A stretch of DNA of 64,000 nt, taken from positions 62,001 through 126,000 of the forward strand of contig NZ_JABASY010000002.1 in assembly GCF_016107685.1 (NCBI RefSeq), given 5' to 3'. The notes beneath the pieces are model-generated. The model was given only the letters and a program-made list of their open reading frames with translations. It searched no databases and was not told the DNA's origin. Every line of letters starts with the position of its first letter. Position 1 is the first letter of the stretch. The position numbers and the translations under genes were made by a program. Source of the stretch: Brevibacterium yomogidense (GTDB taxonomy: Bacteria; Actinomycetota; Actinomycetes; Actinomycetales; Brevibacteriaceae). Shown piece by piece: positions 16,786 to 24,861 of this stretch.

Positions 16786-17802
16786 ATGGTTGCACCGCGA
16801 TCGCTCGAGGACTCCGTGCGGCAGACGGCACGTCGGATCGGCGCGCGGCGCCGCGGGGTGATCGTGGGCGGGCTCCGCGCAGGTGAGACCGTCACCGCCG
16901 CCGTGGGGGACAGCGGCAGCCCCGCACCGCTGGATGCGCACACCCTCGTGGAGATCGGGTCGATCACCAAGGTGTTCACCGCCCTGCTGCTGGCCGACGG
17001 GATCGTGCGGGGCGACTGGGAGCTGCGAACTCCCGTCCGCGCACTGCTGCCCACCGTCGCCGAGGTCCCCAGCCGGAACGGAGTCGAGGTCACCCTGCAG
17101 CATCTGGCGACCCACACCTCGGGCCTGGTGCGGTCTCCCGTTCCGTTCGGGCTGCGCGACAACGTGGCCTATCTGCGGCACGGCACGGACCCCTACGGCG
17201 ACTTCACAGGCGACGACCTGCTGGCGGCACTGGCGGCCACGCGGCTGCGGCGGAAGCCGGGGACCGGCGGGGTGCAGTACTCGAACTTCGGCTACGGCGT
17301 CTTGGGGCACGCGCTCGCGCACGCGCTGGGGCAGGACTACGGGGACGCGATCGCGGACAGGGTCTGTCTGCCGCTGGGACTCCTCGACACGGTGACGGGG
17401 ACACATCGCAGCGCCGCACAGCAGTCCCGGTCCGCGCAGGGCCACCGCAGCCGGAAGAAGACCGCGGACGCCTGGCCGCTGGAGGGGTTGCCCGGGGCGG
17501 GCGCGCTGAGGTCGACGGCCGCGGACCTGCTCACGTTCCTGCGGGCGCAGCTCGACCCGTCGGGGACCCCGCTGGAGCAGGCGATCCGGGTCACGCGCCG
17601 CACCCCACCCGGTGGGCCCGGCAGCATGGGGCTGGGCTGGCACCGGGCGGGGAAGCAGGTGCTGTGGCACAACGGGGGCACCGGGGGATTCCGCACCATT
17701 GCTGCGTTCCGGCCGGATGCCGGAACAGCGGTGACGGTGCTCGTGAATCAGTCCTCCGGGGCGGACCTGGCGGCGCTGCGACTGCTCAAGCGGGTGTCTT
17801 GA
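16786..17802 (+). CDS. Serine hydrolase, beta-lactamase/penicillin-binding-like family
   Basis: Protein of 338 residues of the class C beta-lactamase/D-aminopeptidase fold. The nucleophile motif SITK lies near residue 58, the YSN motif near residue 165 (VQYSNFGYG), and HNGGTGG near residue 290 stands in for the KTG box. There is no signal peptide, so it is probably cytoplasmic and an esterase or peptidase rather than a resistance enzyme. The start is the ATG after a -10-like TACTGT. The last 17 bp overlap the convergent putP gene. Confidence 0.87.
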   Translation: MVAPRSLEDSVRQTARRIGARRRGVIVGGLRAGETVTAAVGDSGSPAPLDAHTLVEIGSITKVFTALLLADGIVRGDWELRTPVRALLPTVAEVPSRNGVEVTLQHLATHTSGLVRSPVPFGLRDNVAYLRHGTDPYGDFTGDDLLAALAATRLRRKPGTGGVQYSNFGYGVLGHALAHALGQDYGDAIADRVCLPLGLLDTVTGTHRSAAQQSRSAQGHRSRKKTADAWPLEGLPGAGALRSTAADLLTFLRAQLDPSGTPLEQAIRVTRRTPPGGPGSMGLGWHRAGKQVLWHNGGTGGFRTIAAFRPDAGTAVTVLVNQSSGADLAALRLLKRVS

Positions 17803-19282
17803 CCATCGCGACGGCCGCGGTGAACTCCTCTTCGATCCCCTCGTCGCGCTTGTAGGTCGCGAGGCTCACGATCACGGCGGTGAGGAGGGCGAAGACGAAG
17901 CCGGGCAGCAGCTCGTACAGGTCGAACAGACCGCCTTCGGCCGCACTCCAGCTGAACACGGTGACGGCACCCACGACCATCGCGGCCAGCGCACCCCAGT
18001 TCGTGAGCTTCCGCCAGAAGAGGCTCAGCAGGATGATCGGGCCGAACGAGGCGCCGAAGCCCGCCCACGCGAAGCTCACCAGGCCGAGGATCGTGTCGTT
18101 CGGGTTCACAGCGAGCACCGCGGCGACGAACGCGACGATGAGGACGCAGGCGCGGCCCAGCATGACGAGCGTCTTCTCCGCCGGCGGCGTCTTCTTCAGC
18201 ACCTTGTAGATGTCCTCGACCAGCGCGGACGAGCAGACGATGAGCTGGCTGGAGAAGGTGCTCATGATCGCGGCGAGCACGGCGGCCAGCACCAGTCCTG
18301 CGATGAGCGGGTGGAGGAGTGCCTGAGACATGAGGAGGACGACCGCCTCGGGGTCTCCGAGGTCGATGCCGCGCTGCTCGATGTACGCGATGCCGATGAG
18401 ACCGGCGAACACGGCGCCCGTGAGGGACAGGATCTGCCACGTGACACCGATTCGGCGGGCGCTGGCAGCTTCCTGCGGCTTCCGCAGCGCCATGAAGCGC
18501 ACGACGACGTGGGGCTGCCCGAAGTAGCCCAGACCCCACGCCAGGCCGGACAGCACGCCGATCACGGTGACGGAGGTGAGGCCGGTGCCGCCCAGCACGT
18601 CGAAGTGGTCGGGTCCCAGCTGGGTGATGAGGGTGACCGCTTCACCCCAGCCGCCGACGGCGATCACCGCAGTGACGGGGACGACGATGAGTGCGACGAC
18701 CATCATGAGCCCCTGCACCACGTCGGTGAGCGACGCTCCCAGGAAGCCGCCGAACAGCGTGTAGCCCAGCGTCACGACGGTCACGAGGATCATGCCGACG
18801 AGGTAGTCGCCGTTGAACGAGCTCTCGAAGAAGACACCGCCCGCGACCATGCCGGACGAGATGTAGAGGGTGAAGAAGACGAGGATGATGACGCTCGAGA
18901 CGATCCGCAGCAGGCGCGTGTTGTCGCGCAGGCGGTTCTCGAAGAAGCTGGGCACGGTGATCGAATTCCTCGACACCTCCGTGTAGGCGCGCAGCCGCGG
19001 TGCGACGATGAGCCAGTTGAAGTAGGCGCCCAGGGTCAGTCCGACCGCGATCCAGCCTTCGATGAGGCCGGACACGTAGATGGCGCCGGGGAGTCCCATG
19101 ATGAGCCAACCGGACATGTCGGAGGCTCCGGCGCTCAGCGCCGCCACCCACGGCGGCAGGTCGCGGCCGCCGAGCATGTAGCCTTCGTGTCCACTGGTCT
19201 TCCGATAGGCCAGGTAGCCGATCAGGAGCATGGCCGCGAAGTACAGCCCGAGCGCGATGTAGATGAAGATCTGGTCCGACAA
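17786..19282 (-). CDS. putP: Sodium/proline symporter
   Basis: SSF-family symporter of 498 residues that imports proline with sodium. Sequence marks are GYLAYRKTSGHEGYMLGGRDLPPWVAALSAGASDMSGWLIMGLPG (shown here only as family context; residues 21-65), GYTLFGGFLGASLTDVVQG, and WGLGYFGQPHVVVRFMA, all closely PutP-like. The start codon is TTG at 19280-19282, preceded by AGGA; no in-frame ATG precedes the first helix. A 16-bp palindrome sits 23 bp upstream of the start. No proline dehydrogenase gene is nearby, so it may serve osmoprotection as well as nutrition. Confidence 0.92.
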   Translation of the reverse strand: MSDQIFIYIALGLYFAAMLLIGYLAYRKTSGHEGYMLGGRDLPPWVAALSAGASDMSGWLIMGLPGAIYVSGLIEGWIAVGLTLGAYFNWLIVAPRLRAYTEVSRNSITVPSFFENRLRDNTRLLRIVSSVIILVFFTLYISSGMVAGGVFFESSFNGDYLVGMILVTVVTLGYTLFGGFLGASLTDVVQGLMMVVALIVVPVTAVIAVGGWGEAVTLITQLGPDHFDVLGGTGLTSVTVIGVLSGLAWGLGYFGQPHVVVRFMALRKPQEAASARRIGVTWQILSLTGAVFAGLIGIAYIEQRGIDLGDPEAVVLLMSQALLHPLIAGLVLAAVLAAIMSTFSSQLIVCSSALVEDIYKVLKKTPPAEKTLVMLGRACVLIVAFVAAVLAVNPNDTILGLVSFAWAGFGASFGPIILLSLFWRKLTNWGALAAMVVGAVTVFSWSAAEGGLFDLYELLPGFVFALLTAVIVSLATYKRDEGIEEEFTAAVAMVKTPA

Positions 19283-19304
19283 GGGAGGTCCTGTTCTTGG
19301 CGAT

Positions 19305-19320
19305 CGGTCAACGTTGACCG
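19305..19320. promoter_or_regulatory. Perfect 16-bp palindrome upstream of putP (operator candidate)
   Basis: CGGTCAACGTTGACCG is a perfect palindrome in the putP leader. A second, 11-bp dyad (TCACAATGTGA) lies at 19370-19380. Both fit protein binding sites; no regulator gene is adjacent. Confidence 0.5.
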
Positions 19321-19437
19321 ACTGTGTTCGAAGGTGCAGTGCCGTTCAGAAACCTACACGGTCCGATTTTCACAATGTGAGTCTCAGGTGGCGGACGTCT
19401 CCGTATGAGTCAGATTGTCGCGTTCCGCACGGGTGCC

Positions 19438-19494
19438 TTAGGGCTCATCCCTATGATGCGAGCGTTGGTCGCGATGCCGCAGCTTGCGGGTCAT
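19438..19494 (-). CDS. Possible 18-residue leader peptide upstream of putP
   Basis: A short frame, MTRKLRHRDQRSHHRDEP, has a perfect AGGAGG Shine-Dalgarno at 5-nt spacing and ends 155 bp before the putP start, on the same strand. It is rich in Arg and His. It lies in the otherwise gene-free 325-bp gap between putP and the DUF418 gene. Only the strong ribosome site supports translation; no homology is claimed and it may be chance. Confidence 0.25.
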   Translation of the reverse strand: MTRKLRHRDQRSHHRDEP

Positions 19495-19607
19495 CTTCTC
19501 CTCCTGGCCCTCGCACGAGTCAAAATGGTGCGGCGTCCCCGTGGGACTGCGAGGCGACGGGGCGAGGTTGGGGCGGGAGTCGCGTGGGTTGGCGGGGCTG
19601 CTCATGG

Positions 19608-20786
19608 TCAGTGTCCGGGGCGGCGCCACGTGGTGAACCAGCGCAGGGCGTATTCGGCCGGGCCGTACCGGTGGCTCTTCAGCCACCATGCGCTCACCGC
19701 AGCCTGAGCGGCGAAGACGACGACGGTGAGCGCGAGCAGCAGCGGGGGAGACACCTGGCCTGCGAGCCCCAGGCCCACTCCGGTGAACAGGAGCAGTCCG
19801 ACGGCCGACTGCGCCAGGTAGTTCGTGAGGGCGACGCGTCCGACCGGAGCCAGGGCGGTGCGCACCCACGCCGTCTTCGGTGAGTGCATGATGCGCAGCA
19901 GGGTCGCCACGTACGCCGCGGTCAGGAGGGGAGCGGTGACGACGCTGATCGTGGTCGCCCACGTGTTGGTGTCCGCTCCCATCGCGGCATAGGCGATCCC
20001 GCCGCCCAGGCCGATGGGGAACCCGATCCGCTGGATCGTCCGCAGTGCCGGCTCGTGTCCGTCGATGTTCACGAACAGGCGACGACGGGCGGCGACCATT
20101 CCCAGCAGGAACATGGCCAGGGCGGTGGGCCCCTGGAGTGATGCGGCCTGGAGGACGAGGAGGCCCAGGCCGCTGATGTGCTGGCTGATGATGTCCGCGG
20201 GTGATCCGAGCATGGCCTGTGTCTGCGCGGCTGCGGATGACAGCGCTTCGCTGTGGCCGGGCGTGAAGGCGGAGCTGTCGAGGAAGAGTGCGCTCACCAG
20301 GAGTGAGGTCACGACGACGGCGTAGATCGCGCCGGCCGTGCGCATCGCCGTCGTGTCCCGGACGCGGTGCATCGCCAGGAGGACGAGGCACACCACCGCG
20401 TAGGTGGTGAGGACGTCTCCGGAGTACAGCAGGGCGATGTGCGCGGCACCCAGCACGAACAGCCCTACCGCTCGGCGCAGCATGCGCGGGACGAACGCGG
20501 TGCCCGCGCGTTCGGCGGCGTCCATCTGCAGGACGAAGCTGTACCCGAACAGGAATGAGAAGAGCAGATAGAACTTCATCGAGAAGAGGGCGGCGACCAT
20601 GAAGCGGGCCGCGTCATCCAGCGGGGAGGCGAACGAGGGGTCATCGACGAGGTTGCCGGGGTAGGCGGACGCCATGAACGTGATGTTGACGGCGAGGATC
20701 CCCAGGAGAGCGAATCCGCGGAGCGCGTCGACGTCGTGCACACGAGTGCTGAGGGTGGTCGTGTTCGGGGCGGTGCGTGAGGTCAT
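19608..20786 (-). CDS. DUF418 family membrane protein
   Basis: Integral membrane protein of 392 residues with about ten helices. The N-terminal DVDALRGFALLGILAVNI and the C-terminal DUF418 block (ALAPVGRVALTNYLAQS, then GPAEYALRW near the end) identify the family, whose members resemble acyltransferase-3 type proteins and have no proven function. The start ATG at 20784-20786 faces a divergent TetR-type gene, with a clear inverted repeat between them, so it is probably repressed by that regulator. Confidence 0.88.
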   Translation of the reverse strand: MTSRTAPNTTTLSTRVHDVDALRGFALLGILAVNITFMASAYPGNLVDDPSFASPLDDAARFMVAALFSMKFYLLFSFLFGYSFVLQMDAAERAGTAFVPRMLRRAVGLFVLGAAHIALLYSGDVLTTYAVVCLVLLAMHRVRDTTAMRTAGAIYAVVVTSLLVSALFLDSSAFTPGHSEALSSAAAQTQAMLGSPADIISQHISGLGLLVLQAASLQGPTALAMFLLGMVAARRRLFVNIDGHEPALRTIQRIGFPIGLGGGIAYAAMGADTNTWATTISVVTAPLLTAAYVATLLRIMHSPKTAWVRTALAPVGRVALTNYLAQSAVGLLLFTGVGLGLAGQVSPPLLLALTVVVFAAQAAVSAWWLKSHRYGPAEYALRWFTTWRRPGH

Positions 20787-20802
20787 GCGCTCAATGTTGG
20801 CA

Positions 20803-20829
20803 CATAAACTATATGGCGTAAAGTTTATG
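20803..20829. promoter_or_regulatory. TetR-type operator between DUF418 and tetR-like genes
   Basis: CATAAACT and AGTTTATG form a perfect dyad with an 11-bp spacer in an AT-rich patch. The spacer contains promoter-like TATATG. Its position between divergent genes is typical of an autoregulated TetR operator. Confidence 0.65.
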
Positions 20830-20869
20830 GTCTGTAGAGTTGAGCCATGGTCATCAGAGGGTCGATCGC

Positions 20870-21628
20870 ATGAGTGACATCGTGGTTCCCGACTTCTTCC
20901 GCCGCCTATGGCGGCTCCCCAGTCCGCCTCAGCAGAGAGGGCGGCGTTCCACTCTGGATGTGGAGACGGTCGTGAGTGCTGCGGTGCGACTGGCCGACGC
21001 CGGAGGGTTGGAGGCCGCGACGCTTCCCCGGGTCGCGGAAGAGCTGAATGTGACGGCGATGTCGCTCTATCGCCATGTCGGCACGAAGCACGAGCTGCTG
21101 CAGCTCATGATGGATGCGGCGAGCGAACTCGGGGAGCCCGCTTCGGATAGTGCCACTGGGTGGCGCGAAGGGCTGCGGCAGTGGGCGGTCGACCTCTGGT
21201 CTCTCTACCGGAAGCGGCCGTGGGTTCCGCAGGTGCCCATCAACCGTGCGCCGTCTGGGCCGCATCAGATCGCGTGGTTGGACCGGGGCTTCGAGCAGCT
21301 GGTGTCGACGGGTCTCAGCTGGGACGAGAAGCTCACTGCGCTCACCCTGCTGAGCGGGTTCGTGCGCCAGTCCGCACTGCTGCAGCAGGAGCTGGAGGAG
21401 GGGCGCGAGGCCGGGCAGGCGCAGTCCGAGAGCGAGCGTGAGTACGGGGCCGCCCTGTTCGCTCTTGTCGACGCCGAGCGCTTCCCGCAGGTGGCGGCGA
21501 TGCTCGCGTCCGAGGCGCTCGCGGCGGAGGACCCGGGAGAGGGGGAGCCCGCCCGGGATTTCAGCGCGGGGCTGGAGATCATCCTGGACGGGCTCGACGC
21601 TCGTGTGGCGGCTGCCCGCCCCGAGTGA
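20870..21628 (+). CDS. TetR/AcrR family transcriptional regulator
   Basis: Repressor of 252 residues. The N-terminal helix-turn-helix spans about residues 25-70 (AAVRLADAGGLEAATLPRVA, then NVTAMSLYRHVGTKHELLQ) and the C-terminal part is a TetR_C-type ligand pocket. The ATG at 20870 follows AGAGGG; a TTG at 20840 in frame is less likely. It is divergent from the DUF418 gene across an inverted repeat, so it probably represses that gene and itself. The ligand is unknown. Confidence 0.88.
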   Translation: MSDIVVPDFFRRLWRLPSPPQQRGRRSTLDVETVVSAAVRLADAGGLEAATLPRVAEELNVTAMSLYRHVGTKHELLQLMMDAASELGEPASDSATGWREGLRQWAVDLWSLYRKRPWVPQVPINRAPSGPHQIAWLDRGFEQLVSTGLSWDEKLTALTLLSGFVRQSALLQQELEEGREAGQAQSESEREYGAALFALVDAERFPQVAAMLASEALAAEDPGEGEPARDFSAGLEIILDGLDARVAAARPE

Positions 21629-21644
21629 GGCAGGACGCCTCCGG

Positions 21645-22691
21645 TCAGATCTCGTAGCCGGTCGTCGGCCCTTCCGTGTTCGGCTCCCAGCCCAATGCTG
21701 GTGCCACGTGCTCCGCGAACGACTGGAGCAGGTGCGCGTTGAAGTCGACTCCCAGCTGGGAGGGGATCGTGAGCATGAGGGAGTCCGCGCTCATGACTGC
21801 CGCGTCGTCCTTCAGCTGGTCGATGAGTTCGTCCGGTTCTCCCACGTAGGTGCGGCCGAACGTCGAGCGGAAACCGTCGATCACCCCCACCTGATCCGCG
21901 CCCTGGCCCTGCCGCAGCTGGTAGAACTGCTGGTCCTGCTGCGTGACCACGGGGAAGACGCTGCGGCTGACGGACACGCGGGGTGTGTGCGTGTGCCCGG
22001 CGTCCTTCCACGCCTGCCGGTAGAGGTCGATCTGCTCCGCCTGGAGGTCGCCGAACGACTGTCCCGTCGCCTCGGTCAGCAGCGTCGAGCTCATGAGGTT
22101 GACGCCCTTCTGCGCAGCCCACACCGCGGTGTCGCGGGACCCTGCGCCCCACCACAGACGCTCGGCGAGTCCGGGGGAGTGCGGTTCGATCGGCAGCTTC
22201 TGTCCCGGTCCGAACTGTGCGGGGTCAGCGGGTGCCACGGGTCGTCCGGAGATCGCTTCGAGCAGCTCGTCGAACTTCCGCCGCGCGATGTCCGCGCCGC
22301 GCGGATCGGTGGAGCCGGTGTAGCCGAACGTCTCCCAGCCGCGCAGTGCCGGTTCCGGTGAGCCGCGCGAGATGCCCAGCGCGATCCGGTTGTTCGCGAT
22401 GAGGTCCAGTGCCGCGGCCTCTTCCGCGAAGTAGTAGGGATTCTCGTAGCGGAGGTCGATGACCCCTGTGCCCACTTCGATCCTCTGGGTGCGTGCGGCG
22501 ATCGCGGACAAGAGGGGGAACGGTGAGGCTGCCTGCCGCGCGAAGTGGTGGACGCGGAAGTACGCGCCGTTCACTCCGAGGTCGTCCGCTGCAGCGGACA
22601 GGTCGATGGCCTGCGTGAGCATGTCTTTCGCGGAGTATCCGCTCGCCGGGGCGCCGTAGTGGCCGAAGCTCAAGAATCCGAATGACTTCAT
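21645..22691 (-). CDS. LLM-class flavin-dependent oxidoreductase
   Basis: Luciferase-like (bacterial luciferase fold) FMN-dependent monooxygenase of 348 residues. The N-terminal MKSFGFLSFGHY, the substrate-side GAYFRVHHFARQ, the RIEVGTGVIDLRYENPYYFAEEAAALD segment (residues about 69-95) and RIALGISRGSPEPALRGW match the family. Despite the fold name it is a general monooxygenase type and does not imply bioluminescence. It is 34 bp upstream of the MFS pump stop on the same strand and may be the last gene of that transcript, fitting a drug- or xenobiotic-response role (inference). Confidence 0.88.
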   Translation of the reverse strand: MKSFGFLSFGHYGAPASGYSAKDMLTQAIDLSAAADDLGVNGAYFRVHHFARQAASPFPLLSAIAARTQRIEVGTGVIDLRYENPYYFAEEAAALDLIANNRIALGISRGSPEPALRGWETFGYTGSTDPRGADIARRKFDELLEAISGRPVAPADPAQFGPGQKLPIEPHSPGLAERLWWGAGSRDTAVWAAQKGVNLMSSTLLTEATGQSFGDLQAEQIDLYRQAWKDAGHTHTPRVSVSRSVFPVVTQQDQQFYQLRQGQGADQVGVIDGFRSTFGRTYVGEPDELIDQLKDDAAVMSADSLMLTIPSQLGVDFNAHLLQSFAEHVAPALGWEPNTEGPTTGYEI

Positions 22692-22725
22692 GGCAGGACA
22701 ACGCAGGCTCCGTGGCCAAGATTCC

Positions 22726-24261
22726 CTACTCGCGCTCGAGTCCGCGGCTGTCACGGGGAGAGCGAGCGCTCTCAGTGGGACCGGCTGTGAGCAGACGATT
22801 GATTCGGCGGGGGTCTGCTGCGTGGTCGGCAGTGAGCTCGGCCGACTGCCGCCGGTCGCGGGCAGCCCGGGCGCCTGGGAGGGTGAAGCTCGTGGCGGCC
22901 ACGATGGCCAGCCCGATGAGGGCCAGTGCGACGGAGCTTCTGAGCGCCGCCAGGGCGTTTGCCGACGACCAGTCACCGTCGACGACGGTGAAGAACACCG
23001 TCATCGAGATGGCGACCCCGGCGGCGGCGCCCAGCTGTTGGAATGTCGTCAGCACTCCTGAAGCTGCCCCCGCATCGTCGATGGGAACCGTCGCGAGTGC
23101 CACATCGACGAGCGGGATCACTACTGCGGAGAGTCCGACTCCGGCAAGGGCCATGGGCAGAGCCGCTGACCAGGGGGTGAACGAGAGGCCCTCAGCGCTG
23201 ACGATCAGGAAAGTCCACAGGAACCCGGTTCCCATGAGCGCGGCTCCGACCGTGACCAGATGTCTGCCGAGCTTCGGCACCAAGGGAACTGCTGCTGCGG
23301 TTGCGACCATGGAGCCGAGACTGAATGCGAGGAGACTCAGGCCGGCGCTGAGTGCTGAATGCCCCAGTGCCAGCTGCAGGTAGAACACGAACGGGAGGGT
23401 GAAGGCATTCAGGGAAGCCTGGAAGACGGACTGTGCGATCACACCCGCGGTGAATCCACGGTTCCGGAACAGCCTCAACGGCAGCACTGCTGAACTGTCG
23501 AACGCTTGGCGCCGGCGGCAGTGCGCGATGAAACCGAAAAGGAGTCCGATGCCGGTGGCCACCGGAAGCAGCAGCCAGGCAGGCCACTCGAGAGTGCGTC
23601 CTTCGACGAGCGGGACCATCAGGCAGAGCAGCCCTGCGCTGAGGAGCAGGACGCCCCGAAGGTCGACTCGCAGTGGATGTCGCGACCGCGTCTCCGGCAC
23701 GAAGGCGGCGGCGAGGATGACGATGGCGATGCCCACGGGCAGGTTGATCAGGAAGATGGTGCGCCAGCTCAGTCCCCACAGGTCCGCGTCGACCAGTACA
23801 CCGCCGAGCAGGGGTCCGGCGACAGCAGCCAGCCCGGTGGTGGCTCCGATCAGGCCGTACCACGGCGCGCGTTCCCTGGGAGGGAAAAGACTCTGCAGGG
23901 TGGCGAGCAGTTGGGGGACCATTGCGGCGGCGAGGAGCCCCTGCAGGACCCGCGCGCTGATGAGGACTTCGATCGTCCATGCCCCGGCGCACAGGCCGGA
24001 AGCAAGGGTGAAGCCCGCGACCCCGAGGAGGAACATGCGCTTTCGCCCGAAAATGTCTCCCAGTCTGCCGCCGGTCACCAGCGCCACTGCGAAGGCGAGG
24101 AGGTATCCGGACACCACCCATTCCACCGCCATGTCCGGCGCCTGGAGATCGGCGGCGATGGCCGGCAGGGCGACTTGCACGATCGTGACGTCGAGCAGAT
24201 CCATGAACGTAGCGAATAGCAGGATGCCGATGGCGAGTCTGCGGTGTGCGGCAGCGGCCAT
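22726..24261 (-). CDS. MFS drug-efflux-type transporter (DHA2/EmrB-QacA family)
   Basis: Proton antiporter of 511 residues with 14 predicted helices. The first helix ends FMDLLDVTIVQVALPAIA, the classic DHA2 motif D1 region; GRLGDIFGRKRMF is the MFS signature loop and GLIGATTGLAAVAGPLLGG the antiporter motif C. The start ATG follows GGAAGGAA. It is divergent from a MarR gene over a region with several dyads, so expression is probably induced by a compound sensed by MarR. The substrate is likely a drug or toxic aromatic compound. Confidence 0.9.
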   Translation of the reverse strand: MAAAAHRRLAIGILLFATFMDLLDVTIVQVALPAIAADLQAPDMAVEWVVSGYLLAFAVALVTGGRLGDIFGRKRMFLLGVAGFTLASGLCAGAWTIEVLISARVLQGLLAAAMVPQLLATLQSLFPPRERAPWYGLIGATTGLAAVAGPLLGGVLVDADLWGLSWRTIFLINLPVGIAIVILAAAFVPETRSRHPLRVDLRGVLLLSAGLLCLMVPLVEGRTLEWPAWLLLPVATGIGLLFGFIAHCRRRQAFDSSAVLPLRLFRNRGFTAGVIAQSVFQASLNAFTLPFVFYLQLALGHSALSAGLSLLAFSLGSMVATAAAVPLVPKLGRHLVTVGAALMGTGFLWTFLIVSAEGLSFTPWSAALPMALAGVGLSAVVIPLVDVALATVPIDDAGAASGVLTTFQQLGAAAGVAISMTVFFTVVDGDWSSANALAALRSSVALALIGLAIVAATSFTLPGARAARDRRQSAELTADHAADPRRINRLLTAGPTESARSPRDSRGLERE

Positions 24262-24279
24262 GTGAGTCGTTCCTTCCGT

Positions 24280-24318
24280 ACACTTGCAGTGTCTCCACTG
24301 CGAGATATCTCCACTGCG
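24280..24318. promoter_or_regulatory. Clustered dyads, probable MarR operator region
   Basis: The 93-bp gap between the MFS and MarR start codons carries GCAGTG-tctc-CACTGC (24286-24301), the palindrome GAGATATCTC (24302-24311), ACACT-tgc-AGTGT (24280-24292), and a direct repeat TCTCCACTGCG at 24292 and 24308 (16-bp step). Such nested dyads suit binding by a dimeric MarR protein. Confidence 0.6.
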
Positions 24319-24354
24319 GGAAAGTCCCGTCACGGAGAGAGTAGGGGGTGTTCC

Positions 24355-24810
24355 ATGGAGCAGTCAAGGAAAGCAGTGCCGACCGCGCAGATCCTCGAGC
24401 AGCTGGAAGAGCTCATCGCCTCGTCCGTGCTGACCAACGAGCGAATTGCGCGCTCGATGGGTCTGAGCGTGGTGGACTGGCAGGCGTTCAGCGTGATTGC
24501 TCGGAGCGATGTGCCTCTGACCGCTGGTGAGATGAGCGAACTCACGCAGCTCCCCACCAGCACCACCACGCGCGTGCTGGACCGGTTGGAGCGCGCTGGA
24601 TATATCGAACGCCGAGCGGACTCTCGGGATCGGCGCCGTGTCGTGGTGCTCCCGAGGTCCGAGGTCGTCGCTCGGTTCACGTCCGATGGCGGTGACAACC
24701 CGTATACCGCTATCAAGGGCACGTTGCGCAGCGTGCATCAGGATTTCAGTCCTGAGGAGCTCGAGATCGTGGGGCGCTACCTGCGCGCCGTGAATCTCCG
24801 TTTCCGCTGA
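24355..24810 (+). CDS. MarR family transcriptional regulator
   Basis: Winged-helix repressor of 151 residues. The DNA-binding part spans about residues 50-100 (LTAGEMSELTQLPTSTTTRVLDRLERAGYIERRADSRDRR; residues 53-92), with the wing Arg-Asp-Arg-Arg typical of MarR. It is divergent from the efflux pump gene and probably represses it until a small molecule binds. The ATG follows AGGGGGTG. Confidence 0.9.
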   Translation: MEQSRKAVPTAQILEQLEELIASSVLTNERIARSMGLSVVDWQAFSVIARSDVPLTAGEMSELTQLPTSTTTRVLDRLERAGYIERRADSRDRRRVVVLPRSEVVARFTSDGGDNPYTAIKGTLRSVHQDFSPEELEIVGRYLRAVNLRFR

Positions 24811-24861
24811 AGCCGAAAAGAGCGCGCGGGTACCCCGCTGTGGGGCGCGGCACGTGCCCGC

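Noticed and set aside
14489..16861. A 790-codon open frame on the plus strand
   Set aside because: It crosses the antisense of both the HhH-GPD and sugar-transporter genes with a low-complexity Arg/Gly/Asp composition; a shadow frame.
19370..19380. A CRP-binding site at TCACAATGTGA
   Set aside because: The half-sites are in the opposite order and spacing to the CRP consensus, so it is noted only as a dyad.
9145..22691. A bioluminescence locus, because luxC-like, luxE-like and a luciferase-like (LLM) gene occur within 14 kb
   Set aside because: The LLM protein is a general oxidoreductase type, lies 10 kb away in another transcript, and no luxA/luxB pair is present; the luxE/luxC operon has a TPP riboswitch instead.
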